NCBI RefSeq assembly: GCF_000378205.1
Contig: NZ_KB899406.1
Span: forward strand, 124,001 to 188,000
DNA from: Sediminispirochaeta bajacaliforniensis DSM 16054
GTDB lineage: Bacteria > Spirochaetota > Spirochaetia > DSM-16054 > Sediminispirochaetaceae
Length of the DNA stretch: 64,000 bases
Reading direction: 5' to 3'
Shown: piece by piece, positions 35,341 to 44,542 of the stretch
Layout of the letters: the number at the start of each line of letters is the position of its first letter
How positions within the stretch are numbered: position 1 is the first letter of the stretch
Made by a program: the position numbers and the translations under genes
The notes under the pieces: model-generated
What the model was told of the DNA's origin: nothing
Database searches by the model: none
What the model saw: the letters and a program-made list of their open reading frames with translations, nothing else

Positions 35341-35474
35341 ATGCCTGAAGGCAAAGTATTTCACAAACAGTTCATGCCGGGAGCTTCCGAACCGACAGGG
35401 AAAACTCTCCCCTTCCGGACCTGTATCTACGGGCCGGTACCTTCATATGGAATCGAAAGGAGGGAGGTCCACTT
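35341..35474 (+). other. Spacer between riboswitch terminator and ribE
   Basis: A 53-codon frame (35341-35502) begins right after the T tract and overlaps the ribE start, but it has no ribosome site and no likeness to RibD, which often comes first in such operons. Probably an untranslated leader; a decayed gene cannot be ruled out. Confidence 0.4.
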
Positions 35475-36101
35475 GTGTTTACGGGATTGATTCGGGAAAT
35501 CGGTACCGTCACATGGTGTGTGAGGATCGGCGCGGGCTGTTCGGGTCTGAGGTACCGGGTGGATTGCCCCGGCATCGTCACGTCGCTCGAACCAGGCGCT
35601 TCTATTGCGGTGAATGGTGTGTGCCAGACGGTTTATGCTCTTTCCTGTTCAAGTTTCGAAGCCGAGGCAGTGGCGTCAACGATGCAGAAATCTACGATAG
35701 GAATGTTGAAGCCGAACCAGAAAGTTAACCTCGAGCCTGCACTAAGGGCGGGGGATCCCCTTGGCGGACACATCCTTCAAGGCCATGTTCAGAATAGGGG
35801 AAGGCTCCTTTCCCTGCGCAGCAAAGGAAGAACCAGGATTTTGTGTGTTGAGACTCCCACAGGTCCTGGGACCGGAATCATCGGTGAGGGGTCGGTTGGG
35901 ATCGATGGAATCAGTTTGACCGTTTCGCTATGCCGTGCCGACAGGTTTGAAGTAAACATCATTCCAGAAACCTGGGAGTCGACGACACTGAAGTACAGAA
36001 AAGCCGGGGACCTTCTCAATATTGAGGGTGATCTCCTTCTTCGCGGATTGGAAACTGCTCCGGTTTTGAGCAGAGACAGATTGGAAGCATGGGGGTATTA
36101 G
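35475..36101 (+). CDS. ribE: Riboflavin synthase alpha chain
   Basis: 208 residues. The two lumazine-binding barrels are evident: MFTGLIREIGTV with SIAVNGVCQTV, and LGGHILQGHV with GEGSVGIDGISLTV. Converts two 6,7-dimethyl-8-ribityllumazine to riboflavin. Start is GTG at 35475 with GGAGG seven nt upstream. First gene of the FMN-riboswitch operon; the next gene starts directly after its stop. Confidence 0.95.
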   Translation: MFTGLIREIGTVTWCVRIGAGCSGLRYRVDCPGIVTSLEPGASIAVNGVCQTVYALSCSSFEAEAVASTMQKSTIGMLKPNQKVNLEPALRAGDPLGGHILQGHVQNRGRLLSLRSKGRTRILCVETPTGPGTGIIGEGSVGIDGISLTVSLCRADRFEVNIIPETWESTTLKYRKAGDLLNIEGDLLLRGLETAPVLSRDRLEAWGY

Positions 36102-36761
36102 ATGAATATAATCGATGTAGATGAGGCTGTCAGAAGGCTGGCAGCCGGGGAAATGATCATAGTTACGGATGACCATAGCCGTGAGAACGAGGGAGATATC
36201 GTTGTACTTGCCGATAAAGTCGGGACCAGGCATGTCGATTTTATGACACGTCATGCCAGAGGCTTGATATGCATGGCAATCAGCCACGGCATTGCTCGGC
36301 GTTTGGAGCTCAAGCCCATGACCGAGGCGAACACCAGCCTTCACGGGACGGCTTTTACCCTGTCTGTCGATGCGGCAAACGGTGGGACCGGAATTTCTGT
36401 CTCCGACAGAACCGAAACGATTAGACTTCTGGCAGCGGAGGAGAGTCGTCCTTCCGATTTTGGACGACCCGGACATATCTTTCCGATCGTAGCGAAGGAA
36501 GCAGGCCTGTTTGAACGGGAGGGGCATACCGAAGCGGCGGTGGCTTTGGCCCGGCTTTGCGGGGCCGTCGAGGCAGCGGCAATCTGTGAGGTCTGTAGCG
36601 ACCGCACGGACGATATGGCTTCAGGAGCCGAGCTTCAGGCCTTCGCCGAAAAGCATGGCCTCGGAATATTGTCGATTGCCGAACTAAAGGCATATCTGTT
36701 ACGGCCGTCAAACGGATACGACGGGTTAAAGCATGAGATTCTAAAAGGAGTAAAAGCATGA
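36102..36761 (+). CDS. ribB: 3,4-dihydroxy-2-butanone-4-phosphate synthase
   Basis: 219 residues. Motifs [27 protein letters not shown] and [14 protein letters not shown] are present. It makes the four-carbon unit of lumazine from ribulose 5-phosphate. It is a single-domain RibB and not the RibBA fusion common elsewhere; no GTP cyclohydrolase II part follows. It abuts ribE and overlaps ribH by 4 nt. Confidence 0.95.
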   Translation: MNIIDVDEAVRRLAAGEMIIVTDDHSRENEGDIVVLADKVGTRHVDFMTRHARGLICMAISHGIARRLELKPMTEANTSLHGTAFTLSVDAANGGTGISVSDRTETIRLLAAEESRPSDFGRPGHIFPIVAKEAGLFEREGHTEAAVALARLCGAVEAAAICEVCSDRTDDMASGAELQAFAEKHGLGILSIAELKAYLLRPSNGYDGLKHEILKGVKA

Positions 36762-37225
36762 CGATATCTTCTTCTTTAAACGCAACTGATCTTAAGATTG
36801 CTCTGGTTTTAGGCAGATTCAATTCGCTGATTACCGATCAGCTTGAAAAAGGGGCAAGAGATGCTCTTGTCAGGCATGGTGCCGACGAAAACGAAATAGT
36901 ATCCGTATGGGTTCCCGGGGCCTTTGAGATTCCCCTTGTTGCTTCAAAACTTGCTGCAAGCGGCAGGTTCGACACGGTTATCTGTCTCGGGGCGGTGATA
37001 AGGGGTGCTACCACACACTACGATCTTGTCGCCGCCGAGACCGCGAAGGGGATTGCGAAGGTTTCGATGGAGACCGGGGTTCCGGTGATCTTCGGAGTAC
37101 TTACCACCGAGAGCATTGAGCAGGCTCTTGAACGGGCAGGGACAAAGGCCGGGAACCATGGATTCAATGCAGCGGTTTCGGCCATAGAGATGGCGAATGT
37201 GATAAAAGAAGTATCTGCTCTGTAG
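36758..37225 (+). CDS. ribH: Lumazine synthase
   Basis: 155 residues with [38 protein letters not shown] and [23 protein letters not shown]. Condenses the RibB product with the ribitylaminouracil and forms large capsid-like assemblies in relatives. Last gene of the operon. ribD and ribA are not in the window, so the pyrimidine branch must be encoded elsewhere or salvaged. Confidence 0.96.
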   Translation: MTISSSLNATDLKIALVLGRFNSLITDQLEKGARDALVRHGADENEIVSVWVPGAFEIPLVASKLAASGRFDTVICLGAVIRGATTHYDLVAAETAKGIAKVSMETGVPVIFGVLTTESIEQALERAGTKAGNHGFNAAVSAIEMANVIKEVSAL

Positions 37226-37235
37226 CTGCTGATTT

Positions 37236-37269
37236 GCTGCGGGGATTTGGCCCCGCAGCTTCTTTTTTG
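37236..37269 (+). terminator. Terminator of the riboflavin operon
   Basis: GCTGCGGGG / CCCCGCAGC, a 9-bp stem with a 6-nt loop, then TTCTTTTTTG. It begins 10 nt after the ribH stop. Confidence 0.92.
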
Positions 37270-37322
37270 TTCCTTCCTCGAAAACAAGGCAAAAGGATTC
37301 GGCTATTTTAGCGGCCTGTTCA

Positions 37323-37351
37323 TTGAAGAAGTGCGAAGAGCCTGGTACTAT
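37323..37351 (+). promoter_or_regulatory. Candidate promoter of the PNPOx-like gene
   Basis: TTGAAG (37323-37328) and TACTAT (37346-37351), 17 bp apart, about 60 nt before the ATG. It gives this gene its own start after the riboflavin terminator. Confidence 0.5.
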
Positions 37352-37410
37352 ATGAAAGGAACCATTATCCTCTTTGCTTGGTTTCCATACAAAAACTTTG
37401 GAGTTATATC

Positions 37411-37797
37411 ATGGCTAAACTTACACAGGAAGTACTGACTGCGATTGAAAAGACGAAACCTACATGCATAGCTACTGCAAGTTCCGACGGTATCCCCAAC
37501 CTGATCTATGTAACATACGTGAAGGCGGCCGGCGATGATATGCTTGTCGTTGCCGATAATAAGTTTAACAAAACAAGGAAGAATCTCGACAGCAATCCAC
37601 ACATGAGTGTGGCCGTTCTTGATCCCGATACCATGAAATCCTATCAGATAAAATGTACGGCGGAATGCGTGACCGAAGGCGAGCGGTATGACTCTGTTGT
37701 GAAATGGGTACATGTAAAGCATCCGCAACTTACGCCGAAAGCCGCCTTTTATCTTACGGTTGATGAGGTGTACTCGGGGGCTGATCGGATAGCCTAA
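37411..37797 (+). CDS. Pyridoxamine 5'-phosphate oxidase-related FMN-binding protein
   Basis: 128 residues. Split-barrel flavin-binding fold with TCIATASSDGIPNLIYVTYV, VVADNKFNKTRKNLDSNPHMSV and SYQIKCTAECVTEG. Such proteins bind FMN or F420-like cofactors; the small size argues against a true PNPOx. Start at ATG 37411 with GGAG 8 nt upstream. It lies just downstream of the FMN-regulated riboflavin genes, but has its own promoter. Confidence 0.85.
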   Translation: MAKLTQEVLTAIEKTKPTCIATASSDGIPNLIYVTYVKAAGDDMLVVADNKFNKTRKNLDSNPHMSVAVLDPDTMKSYQIKCTAECVTEGERYDSVVKWVHVKHPQLTPKAAFYLTVDEVYSGADRIA

Positions 37798-37870
37798 GCC
37801 TTGATTTGGATGCAGGCACTATCACCAATATTCCTGACACTATAGGATCTCCAAAAAGCGGAGGATGATA

Positions 37871-38929
37871 TTACCTCTCCACTCGTTTCGCCAGGGCCCG
37901 TGCGATCACCGGTCCGAGAAGCATAATCGACACCATCCTGCATACCTGCAAGGCCATGATAAAGGGAACATCGACCGGGGTGGTCATGGCAATGACCGCA
38001 ATGGTATTGGCGCCTCCCGGACTGCTTGCCAGGTAGGCAGACACGGGATCGATAGTGAAGAGATGGCTTACGGCGAAACCAAGGCCTCCGCACAAAAGGA
38101 TCAATAACAGGTTGCTTATGAAGATTCGTGGGAGCACGCGGATGGAGGATGCCAGAATTTCCCGGTCGAAACGTAGACCTACCTCCCATCCGATAATCAA
38201 ATAGCTGAATACCGCAAGAGGCTGGGGCATGCTTATCGTGACCCATCCTCCTACGTTGACCACTACGCCCAGAAACATCGGCACCAGCATCGAAGCCGCG
38301 GGAATGCGTGTATAACCGAAAACTACCCCGATGCCTGCAAGAAGAAGGAGCGATATAAGACCTGTTCTATCGGGAAGCTGGGCCCAACCGTCGAATAGGC
38401 CGCCTCTCGGTTCTCCGCCTCCACCAAGCCATATTGATGTGACAATCGATGCTGCGAGAACGACCAAGACGACTCTGGCATACTGCATGAGTGCAACCAG
38501 GCGGTCATCGGCGTCAAAGGCCCGTGCCATAATCACCATTGCCCCGGCAGCTCCCGGAGAAGATCCCCAAATCGCCTCTTTAGCAGGGATGACATGCAGG
38601 CGTGCCAGGATTAAGCCGAGCCCCCAGCTCAGGCCCATGACGCAGAGGATGACGATTACGAAGAGTGGCCACTGTCGTCCCAGCTCTCTGATAATCTGTC
38701 GCGTTAAGCTCTGGGCAATAAGGCATCCCATAAGGGCTTGCGACAGCTGGGAGCAGAATTTGGGTATCGTAAGCCGTAGTCCTATGATTGCCATGATGAT
38801 TCCCACCATCATCGGGCCGAGGAGCCAGCCTGCCGGCAGATGAAGGGCCGTTATTGCAATTGCCGTGAGGGCCGAGGGAAAAAATAGTAACATCCATTGG
38901 AACAATGTAGGTATTCTTGTGATGTGCAT
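37871..38929 (-). CDS. AbrB-family integral membrane protein
   Basis: About 352 residues with roughly ten spans in two repeats: WLLGPMMVGIIMAI in the first and SYLIIGWEVGLRFD plus SSPGGANTIAVIA in the second. This is the Pfam AbrB group (also called ammonia monooxygenase-like), of uncertain transport function; it is unrelated to the DNA-binding AbrB. No convincing ribosome site was seen; GTG at 38932 is directly before the ATG used. Confidence 0.8.
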   Translation of the reverse strand: MHITRIPTLFQWMLLFFPSALTAIAITALHLPAGWLLGPMMVGIIMAIIGLRLTIPKFCSQLSQALMGCLIAQSLTRQIIRELGRQWPLFVIVILCVMGLSWGLGLILARLHVIPAKEAIWGSSPGAAGAMVIMARAFDADDRLVALMQYARVVLVVLAASIVTSIWLGGGGEPRGGLFDGWAQLPDRTGLISLLLLAGIGVVFGYTRIPAASMLVPMFLGVVVNVGGWVTISMPQPLAVFSYLIIGWEVGLRFDREILASSIRVLPRIFISNLLLILLCGGLGFAVSHLFTIDPVSAYLASSPGGANTIAVIAMTTPVDVPFIMALQVCRMVSIMLLGPVIARALAKRVER

Positions 38930-39026
38930 CACGGAAGATGATAGCTTGAATTCTCCTTACTTCATAGCGGTTGGAGCCCGCATCCGTACTCTTTGTAAAA
39001 AGGTCGAAAAGGGATAAGCTTGTACC

Positions 39027-42000
39027 ATGCGCTTTATTGGTGATTTTCATATACACTCATCCTATTCAAGGGCCACCAGCCGGCAGCTCAACCCCGAAAA
39101 CCTCGATTTTTGGGGCAGAATCAAGGGGATTTCGGTTGTCGGTACCGGCGATTTTACCCATCCGGGTTGGGTTGCCGAGTTGAAAGAGAAGCTTGAACCT
39201 GCCGAACCAGGACTCTTCAGGTTGAAAAACGAATACCGCCTTGGAGGAGAAGAGGCCGGGCTGGTTCTTTCCGGTGCGGAAGGTGAGGCTGCTTCCTGTC
39301 GCTTTCTCCTTACCGCAGAGATCAGCTCAATTTACAAGTACGATGACAGGGTACGAAAGGTCCATAACGTAATCTTTGCCCCCGATTTTCCGACGGTGGA
39401 ACGTATTCAGGAAAAGATTGAGCGGCTCGGCGGGAATATTCGTTCCGACGGACGCCCCATTCTCGGTCTCGATTCCCGGGATCTGCTGGAGCTTTGTCTG
39501 GAAGCCAATGAACGCATTTTCTTTGTCCCGGCTCATATCTGGACCCCCTGGTTTTCCGCTCTGGGATCTAAATCGGGCTTTGATTCCATCAGAGCCTGTT
39601 ATCGGGACCTTTCCGATCACATCTTTGCCGTGGAAACCGGACTCTCCTCCGATCCTCCCATGAACTGGAGCTGCTCTTTTTTGGATGAGTACACCCTCAT
39701 CAGCAATTCCGATGCCCATTCCCCGGAAAAACTGGGAAGAGAGGCAAACCTTTTTGATACCGGCCTCTCCTATGACGAGATCGTCGCAGCAATGAAGGGA
39801 GGGGGAAAAGCTGGCTTTCGGGGGACGATAGAGTTCTTTCCCCAGGAGGGAAAGTATCATTTCGATGGCCACCGCAAGTGCGGTATTTCCTGGGATCCCC
39901 TTCAGACGCTCCACCATGACGGCCGATGCCCGGTCTGTGGGCGTCCCGTCACCGTCGGGGTACTGAATCGCGTTGCCCAGCTTGCCGATCGCAAGGAGCC
40001 CCTTGATCGTCCCAACCGCGATCCCTTTTACTCCCTCATTCCGCTAAAGGAGGTTATTGCCGAGCTGGAAGGGCTAGGGCCAGGCTCAAAAAAGGTCGGT
40101 CGGCGTTATGTCGATTGTTTGAACCACCTCGGCTCGGAGCTCGATATCTTGCTGTATAAGGAAATCGAAGAAATCAGAATCCTTGCGGGACCTGATCTTG
40201 CCGAGGCGGTGGAAAGGATGCGGCAGCGCCAGGTCCTTGCCCTTCCGGGCTTCGACGGAGAGTATGGCAGGATCAAAATCTGGAATCCTGGAGAAAAGCC
40301 TCCTGTAGAAGGAGACGCCTTCTCCCTTTTCGGAAAGCGTGAGGCCCTATCTCCGCCCGAAACGCTGGGCCTGATCGAATTTGACCTCGCCGCTTTTCAG
40401 GAGGAGAAAAAGATGACGATGGAGGCAACAGACCCGGAATCTCACAGCCTTCCACATGCTCAGGCAGCATCTCCTGCGTCGTCTTCTTCGTCAGAAGGAC
40501 TGAATCTCCAGCAGCAAGCTGCCGCCGATTATTGCGGCGGCCCGAGTCTTATCATTGCCGGTCCGGGGACCGGAAAAACCCGTACCCTCATCGAAAAGAT
40601 TACCCGGCTTATTCATGGAGGAGTCGTTCCTTCATCTATTGTCGCCGTCACATTTGCAAACAAGGCTGCAGGAGAAGTGGCGGACAGGCTGCGGTCCGCA
40701 GGAATCACCGTGAATTCTTCCCTTTCCGAAGCCGATGGAGTAAGGGTTTTTACCTTCCACAGCCTGGGACTTGCCATTGTAAAGCCGCACCTCGCCCTTT
40801 TGGAGCGCGAAGGCGATTTCCTTATCATCGATGATGAAGAGAAAATGGCCCTTCTGAAATCAAAGAGTGATCTTTCCATCCGGGAACGAAAAAATCTTAT
40901 CGGCTATATATCGAGGGTAAAGAACGGAATACTCCCTGAACCGGAAGTGTCGAGCAATGATTCCGCTGGCTTTCGTTTGTATCAGGGGTTGCTTCAGCGC
41001 CATAACTGCCTCGATTACGATGATCTTCTTTACTTGCCGCTTCGACTTTTCGAAGCGCATCCCGATATCATGGATTCGGTGAGAGAGGGGTTCCGTCACA
41101 TCATTGTTGACGAATATCAGGACATCAATCCCGTCCAGTATGAACTGCTTCGAATCCTGACGAAGGGGGCAGAATTTTGCGCCGTGGGAGATCCGAACCA
41201 GTCCATATACGGCTTCAGGGGAGGCTCTCCCGAGTTTATCCGCCGCTTTGCCGTCGATTTTCCCACAGCGAAGCTTTTTTCTCTTTCCAGAAGCTACCGC
41301 TGTCCCGATACGGTTCTCAAGGCTTCTTCTCAGTTGCTTGGAGAAGGGGCTCCGCTCCTTGCCGGTCCCCGGCCGGGGGTCAAAATCGCTGTCAGAAAAA
41401 CGGCGACTGCCGCCTCCGAGGCCGAGCAGATTGCCCGGGATGTTGAGGAACGCAGCGGCGGTATGGGCTTCTTTTCCCTCGATAGCGGGGTTGCCGGGGC
41501 GGGTAGCGATGATGAGATTGCTCTGTCGGATATTGCCGTTTTATGTCGTACCTCGATGCAGATGCCCATCCTTGAAAAGGCCTTTACCGATCACCGTATC
41601 CCTTTCCGGACGATACGAACCGATTCTCTTTTTTCCGGAGAACCTTATCGTACGTTCCTGAACTGGATCAGGTTTCTTGCTTATGGAGAGCGTGCTGCCC
41701 TTTTTTCAAGCGATATTGAACGTATCAGTCGGGCGGCTACAGGGGCTGCCGAACCACCTGCAACACTTCGGGCGGCCCTTGAATGCTTTTCCGATTCGGA
41801 TCTGCTTGAGGAAAAGGTGGATATTGAAGAGGTCGAGAATGAACTTGCCCGCTATTGGGTACCAGGAGGGGATGCAAAGGCCTTTCTGGAGGCATCGCAC
41901 CTGGCCTCCGGCAGCGACCGTTACGACGCTCGGTTCCAGGCGGTAAGTATCATGACCATCCACGCCGCAAAGGGGCTTGAGTTTGATCTCGTTTTCATTC

Positions 42001-42275
42001 CCGGTTGTGAGGATTCGATCATTCCCTGCACCCTGGTCGGTGAAAAGTCGGAGGATGTGGAAGAGGAGCGACGGCTCTTATACGTTGCAATGACCCGGGC
42101 AAGGCAGGAACTATTGCTCTCCTACGCCGCCAAGCGAACCATTTTCGGCAAAACGATAATGCAAAAGGAAAGCCCTTTCCTTACCGCGATAGAAGATGCG
42201 CTCATCGATCGCCGGGAGGCAGCTGCCCATCGGAAAGATACGGCAGATGATGATCAGTTGTCGCTTTTCGACTGA
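39027..42275 (+). CDS. Endonuclease Q (PHP domain) fused to UvrD-type helicase
   Basis: 1082 residues. The N-terminal half (1-430) is an EndoQ-like PHP nuclease: MRFIGDFHIHSSYSR with metal-binding His, NSDAHSPEKLGRE, and a Cys site (KCGISW about 281, CPVC about 301). EndoQ in archaea cuts at deaminated bases. The C-terminal half is a superfamily 1 helicase: Walker A AGPGTGKTRT (about 510), DEYQDINPVQYE (about 693), VGDPNQSIYGFRGG and VAMTRARQELL (about 1020). The two would join damage recognition and strand unwinding. The 3' end overlaps the opposing gene by 22 bp. The ATG is the first Met of the PHP domain. Confidence 0.93.
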   Translation: MRFIGDFHIHSSYSRATSRQLNPENLDFWGRIKGISVVGTGDFTHPGWVAELKEKLEPAEPGLFRLKNEYRLGGEEAGLVLSGAEGEAASCRFLLTAEISSIYKYDDRVRKVHNVIFAPDFPTVERIQEKIERLGGNIRSDGRPILGLDSRDLLELCLEANERIFFVPAHIWTPWFSALGSKSGFDSIRACYRDLSDHIFAVETGLSSDPPMNWSCSFLDEYTLISNSDAHSPEKLGREANLFDTGLSYDEIVAAMKGGGKAGFRGTIEFFPQEGKYHFDGHRKCGISWDPLQTLHHDGRCPVCGRPVTVGVLNRVAQLADRKEPLDRPNRDPFYSLIPLKEVIAELEGLGPGSKKVGRRYVDCLNHLGSELDILLYKEIEEIRILAGPDLAEAVERMRQRQVLALPGFDGEYGRIKIWNPGEKPPVEGDAFSLFGKREALSPPETLGLIEFDLAAFQEEKKMTMEATDPESHSLPHAQAASPASSSSSEGLNLQQQAAADYCGGPSLIIAGPGTGKTRTLIEKITRLIHGGVVPSSIVAVTFANKAAGEVADRLRSAGITVNSSLSEADGVRVFTFHSLGLAIVKPHLALLEREGDFLIIDDEEKMALLKSKSDLSIRERKNLIGYISRVKNGILPEPEVSSNDSAGFRLYQGLLQRHNCLDYDDLLYLPLRLFEAHPDIMDSVREGFRHIIVDEYQDINPVQYELLRILTKGAEFCAVGDPNQSIYGFRGGSPEFIRRFAVDFPTAKLFSLSRSYRCPDTVLKASSQLLGEGAPLLAGPRPGVKIAVRKTATAASEAEQIARDVEERSGGMGFFSLDSGVAGAGSDDEIALSDIAVLCRTSMQMPILEKAFTDHRIPFRTIRTDSLFSGEPYRTFLNWIRFLAYGERAALFSSDIERISRAATGAAEPPATLRAALECFSDSDLLEEKVDIEEVENELARYWVPGGDAKAFLEASHLASGSDRYDARFQAVSIMTIHAAKGLEFDLVFIPGCEDSIIPCTLVGEKSEDVEEERRLLYVAMTRARQELLLSYAAKRTIFGKTIMQKESPFLTAIEDALIDRREAAAHRKDTADDDQLSLFD

Positions 42276-43240
42276 GGGAGCGGTTTCCGGGTTTTGAGGT
42301 AGATAAGCAGATATTCTTCGATGCTTCGTCTGGGGCCGTCCGTGTTGCGGCATCTTCGAAGCTGAGTGAGTTGCTGACGTTGGAGGAAGCTCCTGTACAA
42401 TTGAAGGGCCGGAAGTTCATGCTCCTGCTCTTCGTCCTTCCCGAGGAGCTCCCTGGCTTGTCTCCGGTTGATGGCCGTAAGTTTCTTTTCCTTCATGACA
42501 CTTCGCAGAAGCGTGATCTCTTCGTGGCTGAGATTAAAGAGGAATTCTTCCAATGCTGGAAGTATTGAGGGATCGGTATGCAGGCTTTCAATAAAATTCC
42601 CCCAAAATAGGGGAAGCCGCATGCTGAGACGGAGCAGTTCCACCGTCCCCTGCAGGGTTCCCAGTGCTGGTACGATATGCTGCCGGGCAACCCAAAGGTC
42701 TCTGAGAAACAGCGCAAAATCGACTGTTTTTGCCTCAAAACGGTATTCCCAGAGTGATAGAAGTTCCTTGGCAATGTGCGGAATCCATGGCCTATCGGCT
42801 CTTTCCTTTGAAAGCATCTGTTTGTAGAGTTCTTCGGCCATGAGGGTAAAGAGTATCATGCTGTAGATCTCATCGAGTTCCTGGAGTTCTTGGAAGGGAA
42901 GACTGGTTTTTCGGCCGATCTTTCTCAGCAAGCCGAAGAAATGGAGCTTTGTGACGGTGAATCCATAGCCGAGAACGGCCTTTGTGGGCAAGTTGGTAAC
43001 CTGCAAAAGCCCTCTGTCGCACAGGCGTCTTGTCAGCGAGCCCCGGGTTCGTACTTCTCCGCTTATGCCTAAGTCGCCGGTGAGCGATGGTGAACGTTCT
43101 ATGATACCCGCAAGCTGCCAAAGGTCCTGTTTACGCTGTTCCACAAGGGCCGACAGGGCCGGGGAACGGCCCTGCATGTTCTCTTCGATATTTCGCAGAA
43201 GACATCGTTCATGCGCGCTGAATATCTCAATGGTTTCCAT
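42254..43240 (-). CDS. Hypothetical protein, 328 residues
   Basis: No family recognised. It is largely helical and soluble, with no signal peptide, and a possible winged-helix-like region (RGSLTRRLCDRGLLQVTNLPTKAVLGYGFTVT, broken here for the reader at about residues 65-97). The C-terminus is basic and Gln/Arg-rich (QQLTQLRRCRNTDG). It overlaps the 3' end of the helicase gene by 22 bp and is followed in reverse by none of the helicase pathway genes. The frame is open over its whole length with neighbour-like codon use, so it is likely real. Confidence 0.65.
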   Translation of the reverse strand: METIEIFSAHERCLLRNIEENMQGRSPALSALVEQRKQDLWQLAGIIERSPSLTGDLGISGEVRTRGSLTRRLCDRGLLQVTNLPTKAVLGYGFTVTKLHFFGLLRKIGRKTSLPFQELQELDEIYSMILFTLMAEELYKQMLSKERADRPWIPHIAKELLSLWEYRFEAKTVDFALFLRDLWVARQHIVPALGTLQGTVELLRLSMRLPLFWGNFIESLHTDPSILPALEEFLFNLSHEEITLLRSVMKEKKLTAINRRQARELLGKDEEQEHELPALQLYRSFLQRQQLTQLRRCRNTDGPRRSIEEYLLIYLKTRKPLPQSKSDN

Positions 43241-43264
43241 AATTTGCTGCTTGTCGTATCACGT

Positions 43265-43660
43265 TCAATATACAGGAGGGGTAATGGCGTCTATGCGTAG
43301 GGGGATATCCCCTGCCGGGGCATAACAAATCGTTCTGTTGTGTTCCGACTCCCCGATGAGCGCTGCTCCGAGGGGGGTAAAGATCGAATACCGCTTTTCA
43401 TCGTGATTCTGGTCTGCGGGAAAGACGATCGAGGCCTGATGTCTTGAACCTGTCGAAAGGTTCGTATACGCCACTTCTGCATAGAGCGTAACGGTCCCGG
43501 CGGGCAGGACCCCCTCATCCAAAACCACGGCAGCCTGCAGTTCATCATACAGATGGCGCAAATAGGGTTCTCTCAGCCTGTTGGAACTTCTCATCGCTTC
43601 TATTATGTTCCACAGTTTTTCGTATTCACGGCGTGAAAGTACGATACGTTTCTCTGTCAT
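43265..43660 (-). CDS. GreA/GreB-type Rnk-like regulator
   Basis: 131 residues. An N-terminal short helical part (VLSRREYEKLWNIIE) and a C-terminal FKBP-like GreA domain: VLPAGTVTLYAEVAYTNL, ASIVFPAD and SIFTPLGAALIGESE match the Rnk pattern. Rnk proteins bind RNA polymerase in the secondary channel region without the Gre coiled coil tip. Stands between two genes on the same strand with small gaps. Confidence 0.8.
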   Translation of the reverse strand: MTEKRIVLSRREYEKLWNIIEAMRSSNRLREPYLRHLYDELQAAVVLDEGVLPAGTVTLYAEVAYTNLSTGSRHQASIVFPADQNHDEKRYSIFTPLGAALIGESEHNRTICYAPAGDIPLRIDAITPPVY

Positions 43661-43748
43661 ACTTGTAACCTCCGATAGGATAGTAACTATAGCCTTTCCG
43701 CGAGGAGGGGGATATCGGCATTAACCATCCATTGAATCTACAGGTTTT

Positions 43749-44531
43749 CTACAGGGTAAGGAGGTAGTGCTGAAGATTTTCACCGCTTCCGGCAATACCG
43801 ATTTTTTTTCGGATTGAACAGCGATGGCGTTCCACGGTTTCCGTGCAGATATTGAGGGAATCCGCGATGGTTTTGCTGGTAAGACCTGATCGTACCATAT
43901 TGCAAATTTCCAGCTCTCTTGGGGTAAGAGGCATCGAGACCATGTTCGGCAGGCTTGAGGGTTTGCATATGGCTTCCAGCCCGGAAGCTACGAGATCAAG
44001 TTTCCGTTTATCATCTTCGTCGAGAAGGGCCCGCACCCTTTCCAGCATCGGAAAAATAGCGGTATACAGGTGCCGGCGTATAGCCTTTCCCTGCTCCTGT
44101 TCCGAGTTGCGAAGGTGTTCGATTAATTCCGCAAGGGCCTGATTCTTTGCGTTGATTTTCGCCTCAAGGCGGAGACGACAAAGAGCCTCGGCGATCAATT
44201 TTACTGCCGAGGACAAGAGTGATTTTTCACGTTCTAGGAGATCCATCTCCCCTGCGGTTGCGATAAGAACAAGAAAAAGCTCTTCAACCTCGGAGAGGGA
44301 AGCAGATGCGGAAAAGAGAAGATTTTGCTCTTTTTGCGGCTGGTCTCCGATGGTACGAATCGAACATTCTACCTTGCAGTTATCGGGACGACTCATCGCA
44401 GAGCGCAGAATCGTCCCCGATTCGGCAAGAAGCGTTGTTTCGCTTCCCCTGTATCCGGCCAGGAGATGAGCTATGCGATAGAGACTATCGAGCTCTTTTT
44501 CTCTTTCCCGCAGTGCTTCCCTCATGGACAT
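43749..44531 (-). CDS. LuxR-type HTH transcriptional regulator
   Basis: 260 residues. Long helical N-terminal region (about 90-160 likely coiled coil, LEREKSLLSSAVKLIAEALCRLR) that resembles a GAF/PAS-linked sensor, then a C-terminal LuxR helix-turn-helix: LTPRELEICNMVRSGLTSKTIADSLNICTETVERHRCSIRKKIGI (residues about 205-250). No receiver domain, so not phosphorylated in the usual way. It follows an amino-acid permease gene by 11 nt and is probably co-transcribed with it. Confidence 0.85.
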   Translation of the reverse strand: MSMREALREREKELDSLYRIAHLLAGYRGSETTLLAESGTILRSAMSRPDNCKVECSIRTIGDQPQKEQNLLFSASASLSEVEELFLVLIATAGEMDLLEREKSLLSSAVKLIAEALCRLRLEAKINAKNQALAELIEHLRNSEQEQGKAIRRHLYTAIFPMLERVRALLDEDDKRKLDLVASGLEAICKPSSLPNMVSMPLTPRELEICNMVRSGLTSKTIADSLNICTETVERHRCSIRKKIGIAGSGENLQHYLLTL

Positions 44532-44542
44532 CCGAGGAATCT

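Noticed and set aside
35204-35728. 174-codon frame across the riboswitch and ribE start
   Set aside because: Begins inside the FMN riboswitch, crosses its terminator and overlaps ribE out of frame.
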